From the NCBI GenBank assembly GCA_019510435.1, contig JAEKKJ010000008.1, positions 337,290 to 401,289 on the forward strand: a stretch of 64,000 bases of DNA, in the 5' to 3' direction. The position numbers were made by a program, and so were the translations under genes. Below, one piece after another: positions 41,484 to 50,720 of the stretch. Within the stretch, counting starts at the first letter, position 1, and the number at the start of each line of letters is the position of its first letter. The stretch comes from Caulobacterales bacterium. GTDB lineage: Bacteria; Pseudomonadota; Alphaproteobacteria; Caulobacterales; Caulobacteraceae. The notes below the pieces were generated by a model. The model was not told the origin of the DNA. It ran no database searches and saw only the letters and a list, made by a program, of their open reading frames with translations.

Positions 41484-42857
41484 GTGCAGACGCTTCGAAC
41501 GCTCCACCGCACACTCGGGCCGCTGGAGATCGTGTTCCTGGTCTTCTCCGCCCTTTCGCCGGCGATGTCGGTGTTCATCTACGGAGACGGGGTGCTGCGC
41601 ATGGCGGGCACTGGGGCGGTGGCGGCCGTGATGATCGGCGGGCTGATCGCGGCGGTCGCGGCCTATCTCTACGCCGAGCTGGGCGCGGCCTTTCCCAAGG
41701 CCGGCGGGGTCTACCCCAGCCTCGTAGGCGTGCTGGGCCCGTTCTGGACCTTTCCGTACATCACCATGATGATGGTGGCCGCGCCCACGGTGACGGGCTT
41801 CGGCGTGCTGGGCTTCGCCGACTATGTGCGGGTGCTGTTTCCGGCCCTGCCGCAGCTTCCCGTGGCGCTGGGGTGCCTGGCCCTGGCCTGCGGGGTGGCG
41901 GTGCTGCGGGTGCGCACCGGCGCGGTGATCACCGGGCTCTTCCTGCTGCTGGAGGTGGTAGCCCTGGCGCTGCTGACCGCCATCGCCCTCAGCCATCCGT
42001 CGCGCTCGCTGCTGGGCGCCCTGGCCCATCCGGTCTGGCTGGACCACGCGGTGGCCCGGCCGCTGCCGGTGGCGACCCTGGGCCTGGCCGTGGTCTCGGC
42101 CATCTTCACCTGCTCCGGCGCCCACTGGGCGCTCTATTTCGGCGAGGAGCTCACCGACGCGCCGCGCCGGATCGGATCGCTGGTCACCTGGATCGGCCGG
42201 CTGGCCGCCGTGGTCATCGCCGTGCCCCTGATCCTGGTGGTGCTGAGCACGCCGGACCTGGCCCGGACCCTGGGCTCGGAGACGCCCGTGGTGTCCTACA
42301 TGCAGCTGGTCGCAGGACCGAAGCTGACCGCCCTGATCAGCGCGGTGCTGGTGATCGCGATCTTCAACGCCATCGTCGTCGGGGTGATGGGCTTTGGGCG
42401 GCTCTACTACTCGACCGGTCGCGACGGGGTCTGGCCGGGGCCCGTCAGCCGGCTGCTGGCCCACGTCCACCCCGGCTCGCACACGCCGATGGCGGCGACC
42501 CTGGTCGTCGGCGTGGCGTCGGCCCTGCTGATGCTGGTGGGGCAGCGGACGCTGCTGATCCTGACCTCGATGCAGACCATCCCGGAGTACCTGCTGCTGG
42601 CGGCCGCGGTCCTGATCGGTCGCAAGGCCGGCCGCACCGGCGGCCCGTTCAAGGCCCCGCTGCACCCGCTGGCGCCGCTGGTCACCCTGGCGGCGGCCGG
42701 CGGCATGATCTGCTCGGCGCTCATGGACCGTACGGCCGGGCGGCCGGCGCTGCTGCTGGTGGCCGCACTGTTCGTCGGCAGCTGGGCCTACTTCCGGTTC
42801 CGCGCGAACCACCCGTCGGCCTGGACGCCCGCAGCGCCTGACTCGGCGGAGCCGTGA
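41484..42857 (+). CDS. APC-family amino acid/amine permease
   Basis: The protein has about 457 residues from a GTG at 41484; the open frame reaches back to a TTG at 41424, but homology-like sequence starts only at LHRTLGPLEIVFLVFSALSP. It has about twelve hydrophobic segments. YAELGAAFPKAGGVYPSL near residue 55-70 is the APC-superfamily TM2 signature, and FTCSGAHWALYFGEELTDAP in the middle is typical of amino-acid permeases. The cargo is probably an amino acid or amine. It is the gene after cobA but lies 63 bases on and is functionally unrelated to nitrate. It converges with the racemase-like gene. Confidence 0.82.
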   Translation: MQTLRTLHRTLGPLEIVFLVFSALSPAMSVFIYGDGVLRMAGTGAVAAVMIGGLIAAVAAYLYAELGAAFPKAGGVYPSLVGVLGPFWTFPYITMMMVAAPTVTGFGVLGFADYVRVLFPALPQLPVALGCLALACGVAVLRVRTGAVITGLFLLLEVVALALLTAIALSHPSRSLLGALAHPVWLDHAVARPLPVATLGLAVVSAIFTCSGAHWALYFGEELTDAPRRIGSLVTWIGRLAAVVIAVPLILVVLSTPDLARTLGSETPVVSYMQLVAGPKLTALISAVLVIAIFNAIVVGVMGFGRLYYSTGRDGVWPGPVSRLLAHVHPGSHTPMAATLVVGVASALLMLVGQRTLLILTSMQTIPEYLLLAAAVLIGRKAGRTGGPFKAPLHPLAPLVTLAAAGGMICSALMDRTAGRPALLLVAALFVGSWAYFRFRANHPSAWTPAAPDSAEP

Positions 42858-42870
42858 CGTGGGCCGCAGC

Positions 42871-43629
42871 TCAGGCGCCCGGCGCGGCCGGCAGGGCCAG
42901 GCCGCACCCGGCGAGCCACTGCGCCAGCGGACCGGACAGGCCCTCGGCCTCCACGGCGCCGGGATGGGGCCGACCGGGGCTGTGGGGGGCTTCGGCGCAG
43001 CGAGCGGCTTCGTCGATGGCGGCTCCATGAGCATCCAGCACCGGGACCGGGCAGGCGGCCGCGATGGCGTCCAGCCGGGGGATCAGGCCCGCGCCGCCCA
43101 TCAGCACGCGGCTGGCGCCCGCCGCCTGGGCCCGCCCGGCCAGGAAGGCGGCGATCGGCGCCGGCTCGTCCGGCAGGTGGTCGATGGTCTCGACGGCCGC
43201 GAGCCTGTCCGCCACCCCCAGCGTCAGGGCGAGCGCCTGGATCACCTCGCGCCAGACGCCGCCCCGAGTGGCCGCGATGAATGCGCCCGGCAGGGCCGCG
43301 GCGGCGCGCAGGCCCGCCTCGGCGAAGCCCACCACCGGCAGGCCGCAGGCTTCGGTCAGCGCCTCGAACCCGGGATCGCCGAAACAGGCCAGCAGGATCG
43401 CGTCGGGCCGCTCGCCGCTGGCCAGCGCCCGGGCCACGGCGTCCAGCACCGCATGGCCGGCGATGGCGATCCCCGCGCGCGAGGCGATGTAGCGGAAGCC
43501 GAACGCCGCGGTCGCGGTCCGCAGGGCGAACCGCTCGCCCAGCTGGACCCGCACCCGCGCCTCGATCGTCCCGGTGATCGCGACCGAGGTGTTGGGGTTG
43601 ACGATCAGCAGGCTGCGGCGCGGTTCCAT
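42871..43629 (-). CDS. Asp/Glu/hydantoin racemase-family protein
   Basis: The 252-residue protein begins SLLIVNPNTSVAITGTIEAR, the usual start of hydantoin-racemase-like proteins. The first catalytic cysteine is in AILLACFGDPGFEAL (about residue 82). At the place of the second cysteine, normally in a GCAG-type motif, the sequence is VLMGGAGLIPRL, so Cys is replaced by Gly. A two-base racemase mechanism is therefore unlikely; one-cysteine relatives act as decarboxylases, isomerases or amidases. It is divergent from the PatB-type gene, and together with the permease it suggests amino-acid metabolism. Confidence 0.75.
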   Translation of the reverse strand: MEPRRSLLIVNPNTSVAITGTIEARVRVQLGERFALRTATAAFGFRYIASRAGIAIAGHAVLDAVARALASGERPDAILLACFGDPGFEALTEACGLPVVGFAEAGLRAAAALPGAFIAATRGGVWREVIQALALTLGVADRLAAVETIDHLPDEPAPIAAFLAGRAQAAGASRVLMGGAGLIPRLDAIAAACPVPVLDAHGAAIDEAARCAEAPHSPGRPHPGAVEAEGLSGPLAQWLAGCGLALPAAPGA

Positions 43630-43745
43630 GCTGGGGTGAAGCCGCCGTTCCGGGCCCGCGGCAACCGCCGCCGCCCCGCCACGCTGCCTGACGAGGCGAG
43701 GCGCCGCACGATTGGGCGCCGCTGGCGTTGCCGGGGGGGCCGGCG

Positions 43746-44939
43746 ATGAGCGCAGACCCCTTCGCGTTCGACGCCATCCACGACCGCAGCACCCACGGAT
43801 CGGCGAAGTGGGCCAACCGCTGGGACGAATATTCTCCGGTGATCGAGGGCGACGGCATCCTGTCGCTGTGGACCGCCGACATGGACTTCCGCGCCCCGCC
43901 GCCGGTGATCGCGCGGCTGGTCGAGGCGGCCCAGCACGGCGTCTATGGCTACACCCTGCGCGACCCCGACCACTTCGCGATCGTGCAGAACTGGTTCGCC
44001 GAGCGCCACGGCTGGACGCCAGACCTGGAGACCCTGTTGCCGGGCCCGGGCGTGATGCCGTGCGTGGCGGCGATCCTGCGCACCTTCACCGAACCGGGCG
44101 ACGGGGTGATCGTGCAGACGCCGGTCTATTCGCCCTATTTCGAGGTGATCAACGGCAATGGGCGGCGCCTGCTGGTCAACCAGCTGAAACTCGAGGGCGG
44201 CCGCTATCACCTCGACCTGGAGAATTTCGAGGCGCTGGCGCGGTCCGGGGCGAAGGCGTTCATCCTGTGCAATCCGCACAACCCGTCCGGCTACGCCTGG
44301 ACGTTCGAGGAGCTGACGGCGCTCAATGCGATCTGCGAGCGCTATGGCCTGATCGTGATCTCCGACGAGATCCACTGCGACATCCGGCTCAGCGCCGCCC
44401 CGCACGTGGTGTTCGCCGCGATCAGCGAGAGCGCCCGCCAGAGGTCGTTCATCTGCGTGGCGCCGACCAAGACCTTCAACCTCGCCGGCCTGCAGTGCGC
44501 GGTGGTGTCGGTGGCCAACCCGGAGTGGCGGGCGCGCCTGTTCGACACCCTGCGCTTCTCGTTCATGATCAATCCGAACTTCTTCTCCCGCCTGGCGTTC
44601 GAGGTCGCCTATCGGGAAGGCGGCCCCTGGCTGGCGGCGGTCACGGACTATCTGTGCGGCAACCTGGACCTCGTGACCCGTTTCGCGGCCGCGTCCCTGC
44701 CGGGGCTGCGGCCCATGCGGCCGGACGCCTCCTTCCTGGTCTGGATCGACGCCCGGGCCCTGGACGACCGGGTCGGGGACGTGAAGGCGTTCTTCCTCAA
44801 CGAAGCGAAGGTCAACCTGTACTCCGGCCGCGTGTATGGGCCCGGCGGCGAGGGCTTCATCCGCCTCAACATCGGCTGCGCGCGGCCCCTGCTGCAGGAG
44901 GCCCTGGACCGGATGGCGGCGGCCTTGGCGGCTGGATAG
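43746..44939 (+). CDS. PatB/MalY-type PLP-dependent C-S lyase/aminotransferase
   Basis: The 397-residue protein is a fold-type I PLP enzyme of the MalY/PatB branch: STHGSAKWANRWDEYSPVIE near the start, LWTADMDFRAPPPV, VYGYTLRD, ILCNPHNPSGYAWTFEEL, VISDEIHCDIRL, the PLP lysine in APTKTFNLAGLQ, and FIRLNIGCARPLLQEAL at the end. Members cleave cystathionine and other S-conjugated amino acids, or act as aminotransferases. I start at the ATG at 43746; the frame extends six codons upstream. It is divergent from the racemase-like gene with a 116-base gap. Confidence 0.86.
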   Translation: MSADPFAFDAIHDRSTHGSAKWANRWDEYSPVIEGDGILSLWTADMDFRAPPPVIARLVEAAQHGVYGYTLRDPDHFAIVQNWFAERHGWTPDLETLLPGPGVMPCVAAILRTFTEPGDGVIVQTPVYSPYFEVINGNGRRLLVNQLKLEGGRYHLDLENFEALARSGAKAFILCNPHNPSGYAWTFEELTALNAICERYGLIVISDEIHCDIRLSAAPHVVFAAISESARQRSFICVAPTKTFNLAGLQCAVVSVANPEWRARLFDTLRFSFMINPNFFSRLAFEVAYREGGPWLAAVTDYLCGNLDLVTRFAAASLPGLRPMRPDASFLVWIDARALDDRVGDVKAFFLNEAKVNLYSGRVYGPGGEGFIRLNIGCARPLLQEALDRMAAALAAG

Positions 44940-44978
44940 GTCGGCCGCGGCAGCCCCCGGAAAGTGTCCTGATCTCGC

Positions 44979-46138
44979 CTAGCGCGAATGCCCGTGCCGG
45001 TGGTGCAGGTCCGGGTAGTGCGGGTGGCTGTGGACGAGGGGCGCGTGGCGGTGCGGGTGGGCGTGGGGCTCGCCGGGCGGGTCGCCGGGACGGTGCGCGT
45101 GCTGGTGGTGGGCGTCGTGCACGTGGCGGTGCTCGTGGTCCAGCGGCTCGTGGCGATGCTGGTGCTCGTGGCGCTCGACGAGGTGGAGGTAGAGCCCGAC
45201 GGCCATCAGGACCGCCGCCAGGCCCAGCCGCCAGGTCAGGGGCTCGGCGAACAGGACCAGGGCCAGCAGCGCGCCGATGAACGGAGCGGTGGAGAAGTAG
45301 GCGCCGGTCCGCGCGGCGCCGAGGTGGCGCAGGGCCAGGACGAAGAGCACCAGGCTCACCCCATAGCCCAGGAAGCCGACGGCGCCCGCGGCCATGACCA
45401 TCCCCGCGCCGGGCAGGCGCGCGCCGAGCGCCAGGGCCAGGGCGAGGTTCACGGCGCCGGCGGCCAGGCCCTTGATCATGGCGATCTGCACCGGATCGGA
45501 GCCGCTGATCCTGCGGGTCAGGTTGTTGTCGACGCCCCAGGCGAGGCAGGCGCCGGCGATGAACAGCGATCCCACGCCGAAGCCGCCGGGCCCGCCCTGC
45601 CAGGAGAGCAGGACCGCGCCGGCGAGGATCGCGGCGGCGCCCAGCAGCAGGCGGCGGTCGACGTTCTCGCGGAAGACCATCCAGGCGATGGCCATGGTGG
45701 CCAGGCCCTCGAGGTTGAGGAGCAGGGCGGCGCTGGAGGCCGGCGTGGCGCCGAGGCCCAGCATGAGCAGGAGCGGGCCGGCGACGCCGCCGAAGGCCAC
45801 GACCAGGGCCATCCAGGGGGCGTCGCGGGCGGTCAGCGGGGTCTCGCCGCCGGACGAGGGTCGCAGCCGCGCCGCGAGGCGCACGGCGCCGAGCCCCAGA
45901 CCGGACCCGAGGCGCACAGCGCCGAGCCCCAGACCGGACCCGAGGCGCACGGTGCCGAGGCCCAGGCCGGACCCGAGGTAGAGCAGCCCGGCCAGCAGCC
46001 AGGGGCTCACGCCCTGGCCGAGCAGAGCCTTCGCGAGCGGCGTGCTCGCGCCGAACAGGGCCGCCGAGGCGATCCCGAGCGGGACGCCGGGCCAGGCGAC
46101 GAGGCTGCGGAACGAGGCCAAGCGCGCTTCCTTCGCGG

Positions 46139-46142
<4 letters not shown>
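44979..46142 (-). CDS. EamA/DMT-family transporter with a histidine-rich C-terminal tail
   Basis: The protein has 387 residues from a GTG that overlaps the stop of the upstream aldehyde dehydrogenase gene. About ten membrane segments form two EamA repeats. After residue ~318 a cytoplasmic tail follows that is packed with histidines (HEHQHRHEPLDHEHRHVHDA and on to HHRHGHSR), a likely metal-binding region. An early loop contains three tandem 11-residue repeats (GSGLGLGAVRL), encoded by 33-base DNA repeats. Substrate is unknown; the tail suggests metal binding or metal-dependent regulation. Confidence 0.82.
45876..45974. repeat. Three tandem 33-base repeats inside the EamA gene
   Basis: Units start at 45876, 45909 and 45942, each beginning GAGGCGCAC(G/A)G. 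The first two are nearly identical and the third has a few changes. They encode the in-frame 11-residue repeat LGSGLGLGAVR in a loop after the second membrane segment, so the copy number can change without breaking the gene. Confidence 0.85.
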
Positions 46143-47599
<1,457 letters not shown>

Positions 47600-47826
47600 C
47601 GCCCGCCCACCTTCGGATTGCGACCGACCCTGGCGGCCGGGTCCGGTGAATCTAGGCCGCGGGGCGGCTGTTTCGGCGGCCGTTTTGGACGGAGCCGCAG
47701 GAGAGCGTGCCGGAGATGCGGCTGTAAACGGCAGGATGTGTCCGCTTGCGGGCCCCTGCCGCGCCTGTCCCGGTGGCCGGGTGCGCCTAGACTCTGCGGC
47801 GTCCCCCATCGGCGTCTGGAGACGAC

Positions 47827-48591
47827 ATGCCCTCCGTCACACAAGATACCCGCGTCGCGTCCGCGCCCGTCCGCACGCGCACCTTCATCGACCTGCGCCG
47901 CTTCGCCGCCGAGGCCGCCGGCTCCGATCCGGCCGGCCGCAATTCCTGGCTCGACGCCCGCCGGATGCTGGACCTGGCGCCGGGGCCGGTGTCCGTCGCG
48001 GCCCTCAGCCTGGAGGCCGGACGCGGCGCGGTGGAGCGCCTGCCGGGCGACGAGTTCATCCTGGTGCTGTCGGGCGATCTGGTGATCGAGGCGGGGGGCC
48101 TCCGGCTGGCTCTCGGCGCCGACTGGAGCGCGGTGCTGCCCGCGGGCTGCAGCTTCGCCTGGCGCACGTCGGCGGGCGCCCGGGTGCTGGTGATGCGCCA
48201 CGCTGGGCCCACGTCCGAGGCGCCCGGCTCCGAGGGAGCGGCGCCCCGGCTGGTCGATCCGACCGCGGCCCGGGCGCCTTCGAACCCGCCGCTGGCCGAC
48301 CTGCTCGTGGGGCCGACGCCGCAATGCCACAGCCACACCGACTATCGCTCGGCGGACGGCGCCTTCAGCTGCGGGACCTGGGACTCCACGCCCTATCACC
48401 GGCGGCCGATGGTCTTTGCGCACTATGAGCTGATGCACCTGCTGGATGGCGCGGTGAGCTTCGAGGACAGCGCCGGGCGGCGCGGCACGTTCTCGGCCGG
48501 CGACATCGTCCTGATGGAGCAGGGCGCCGAATGCAGCTGGCTCAGCACCTCGGACGTGGCCAAGGTGTGGGCGATCTACCGCCCGGCCTGA
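47827..48591 (+). CDS. Cupin-domain (bicupin) protein
   Basis: The 254-residue protein shows two cupin-like halves. The first (residues ~55-115) is LPGDEFILVLSGDLVIEAGG with LPAGCSFAW. The second (~175-250) is GTWDSTPYHRRPMVFAHYEL with MHLLDGAVSFEDSAGRRGTF and SAGDIVLMEQGAECSW, similar to DUF861/EutQ-type cupins. The metal-site histidines of classical cupins are only partly conserved. No signal peptide. It may bind or isomerise a small molecule; its partner genes give no clear hint. It is divergent from the aldehyde dehydrogenase. Confidence 0.7.
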   Translation: MPSVTQDTRVASAPVRTRTFIDLRRFAAEAAGSDPAGRNSWLDARRMLDLAPGPVSVAALSLEAGRGAVERLPGDEFILVLSGDLVIEAGGLRLALGADWSAVLPAGCSFAWRTSAGARVLVMRHAGPTSEAPGSEGAAPRLVDPTAARAPSNPPLADLLVGPTPQCHSHTDYRSADGAFSCGTWDSTPYHRRPMVFAHYELMHLLDGAVSFEDSAGRRGTFSAGDIVLMEQGAECSWLSTSDVAKVWAIYRPA

Positions 48592-48792
48592 CGCGGCCTG
48601 AGGTGGTCTCAGGCGGTCGGGGCGAAAGGATATGCCTCGCGGACCGCGGCAGGCCCTCCCGGGGCGCGTTCAATCTGCCGTCGGCGGCATGCTTTCGGCA
48701 ATTTATCCCCGGCGTCCGGCGACAAAGAGCACATTGCGCCACGGGGCGGCGCCTAGGCTCGAAGCCTGGTCCATCCCTTCCGGAGCCCGCCC

Positions 48793-49176
48793 ATGAACGC
48801 CTCGCCCGCCTGGATCGCAGCGCTCACCGCCGCGGCCGCCCTCAGCGCCGGGACCGCCCTGGCCCATGGCGGCAACGTCCCCGAGCACGGGGGCGTGCTC
48901 AAGCTGGTCGCCGACACCTCGGTCGAGCTGGTGCGGCGTCCCGAGGGGGTCCAGGTTTGGGTCGAGGAGGAGGGCGAGGAGATCCCCAGCGCCTCGATGA
49001 CCGGCAAGCTGGTCATCGTCTCCGGCGCCGACAAGACCGAGGTCGCCCTGACGCCGGGCGCCGGAAACATGTGGGAGGCCAAGGGCCTGAGCCTGACGCG
49101 CGGGGCGAACGTCACCGTGCTGATGGTCGGCGCCGCAGGCCGCGACAAGACGGCCGCCAGCTTCACGATCAAATAG
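48793..49176 (+). CDS. Small secreted hypothetical protein
   Basis: The 127-residue protein has a clean signal peptide (WIAALTAAAALSAGTALA, cleavage before HGGN). The mature part begins HGGNVPEHGGVLKLVADTSV and is beta-rich and acidic in the middle (WVEEEGEEIPSAS). The His/Glu-rich start is like small periplasmic metal-associated proteins seen near cation efflux genes, but no motif is decisive. The downstream DUF1624 gene follows after 25 bases, so the two may be co-transcribed. Confidence 0.7.
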   Translation: MNASPAWIAALTAAAALSAGTALAHGGNVPEHGGVLKLVADTSVELVRRPEGVQVWVEEEGEEIPSASMTGKLVIVSGADKTEVALTPGAGNMWEAKGLSLTRGANVTVLMVGAAGRDKTAASFTIK

Positions 49177-49201
49177 GCGCACGCGCCCGGGAGGAGTTCC
49201 G

Positions 49202-50398
49202 ATGGTCGACCTGACCGCAACCGCCCAGCCCCTGGCCGCCGCTCGCGCGGGGGTTCAGGTCCAGGCGCGCACCCGGCTGCTGGCCATCGACGCCCTGCGG
49301 GGGCTGGTGATGGTCTTCATGCTGGTCGACCATGTGCGCGAGATCGTCTACGCGCACCACGCGGTCACCGACCCGATGAACGCGCTGACCCTTGAGCCGG
49401 CGCTCTTCTTCACCCGCATCACCAGCCAGATCTGCGCCCCGATCTTCGTGGCGCTCACGGGCCTTTCGGCCTTCCTCTATGGCCAGTCGCACAGCCAGCG
49501 CGAAACCTCGGTGTTCCTGCTGAAGCGGGGCCTGTTCCTGATCGCCCTGGAGTTCACCCTGGTCAGCGGGGCCTGGGCCGCCCAGCATTTCCCGCCGACG
49601 TTCTGGCTGCAGGTCATCTGGGCGATCGGGCTCTGCATGATCGCGCTCGCCGCCCTCATCCACCTGCCGCGGACCTGGCAGCTGGCCCTGGGCGCGGTGA
49701 TCGTCGGCGGACACAACCTGCTGGACGGGATCGTGCTGACCCCGGACTCGCCGTTCTACATCCCGTGGGCGGTGCTGCATCAGCGGGCGCTGTTCGACCT
49801 GGGTGGCGGCATGCAGCTGAAGATCAGCTACCCGGTGCTGCCGTGGATCGGCGTCATCCTGCTGGGCTACGCCATCGGGCCCTGGTTCGCCCGCGGGGCC
49901 GATCCGGCGCTGCGGGCAAAGCGCCTGCTCATCCTCGGCGGCTCGATGATCGCGGCTTTCGTGCTGATCCGCTTCGCCAACGTCTATGGCGACAAGCCCT
50001 GGGTCCACACCGGCGACAGCCTGCGCACCGTGATGAGTTTCCTCAGCGCGACGAAGTACCCGCCGTCCCTGATGTTCCTGCTGCCGACCCTCGGCCTGGG
50101 GGCGATCCTGCTGGCGCTGTTCGAACGGGCCCAGGACGGCCGCGCGGTGCCGATGCTGGCTTTCCTGGGCGGTGCGCCGATGTTCTTCTACATCCTGCAC
50201 CTGTACGTGCTGAAGGCGCTCTACTTCATCGCCGTGGCCCTCTTTGGCCTGAACCAGGGGGCGAGCTTCGGCGTCGACAACGTCAGCTCGATCTGGCTGA
50301 TCGCGGCGGTCCTGCTGGGCCCGCTGTACCTGCCGTCGCGCTGGTTCGCCGGCTTCAAGCAGCGGCGTCGCGACATCTGGTGGCTGCGCTACCTCTGA
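49202..50398 (+). CDS. DUF1624/heparan-alpha-glucosaminide acetyltransferase-like membrane protein
   Basis: The 398-residue protein has about ten membrane segments. It begins RLLAIDALRGLVMVFMLVDH, the DALRG signature of the acyltransferase-3-like/DUF1624 group, followed by a loop with the conserved histidine pair region (VREIVYAHHAVTD). Members are thought to move acyl groups across the membrane onto sugars. A good GGAGG site precedes the ATG. It lies 25 bases downstream of the small secreted protein gene. Confidence 0.82.
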   Translation: MVDLTATAQPLAAARAGVQVQARTRLLAIDALRGLVMVFMLVDHVREIVYAHHAVTDPMNALTLEPALFFTRITSQICAPIFVALTGLSAFLYGQSHSQRETSVFLLKRGLFLIALEFTLVSGAWAAQHFPPTFWLQVIWAIGLCMIALAALIHLPRTWQLALGAVIVGGHNLLDGIVLTPDSPFYIPWAVLHQRALFDLGGGMQLKISYPVLPWIGVILLGYAIGPWFARGADPALRAKRLLILGGSMIAAFVLIRFANVYGDKPWVHTGDSLRTVMSFLSATKYPPSLMFLLPTLGLGAILLALFERAQDGRAVPMLAFLGGAPMFFYILHLYVLKALYFIAVALFGLNQGASFGVDNVSSIWLIAAVLLGPLYLPSRWFAGFKQRRRDIWWLRYL

Positions 50399-50720
50399 CC
50401 GGAATCCGCGGCTTCGGCCCGCCCGTTCCGAAGCGGGCGTCGCGGCTCCAGAACATCTTCAGGTTGATGACTTTGGGTGGACTTTAGGGCTCGGCATATT
50501 CTGCGCATTTGAGGGCCAATACCCCATATTCGTTCGCCGGCCCCTCTTGAATTGACCCAAAATTCGCGGAGCGGGGCAGATACTCGAAATAACAAAAGTA
50601 TCACAAAGCCCTGACGTTCTGTTTCCAAGTGCGTAAAACCAAGCACTCGTCGAAGCTGAGTGCGTGAAGAGTACGGGCTAAAGCGTCTTTCCAGACGATC
50701 CATAGTAATTGGGGGATACC
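50399..50720. other. Promoter region of the siderophore-type receptor
   Basis: This is a gap of 322 bases with clearly lower G+C (50480-50650) and no supported gene. Overlapping short inverted repeats AGTGC/GCACT occur around 50628-50665, close to the start codon. I see no good match to a Fur box. The low G+C suggests promoter DNA and an untranslated leader. Confidence 0.45.

Noticed and set aside
50399..50720. Fur box in front of the siderophore receptor
   Set aside because: The region is AT-rich, but I could not find a good match to the GATAAT-type repeat, so iron control is not claimed from sequence.
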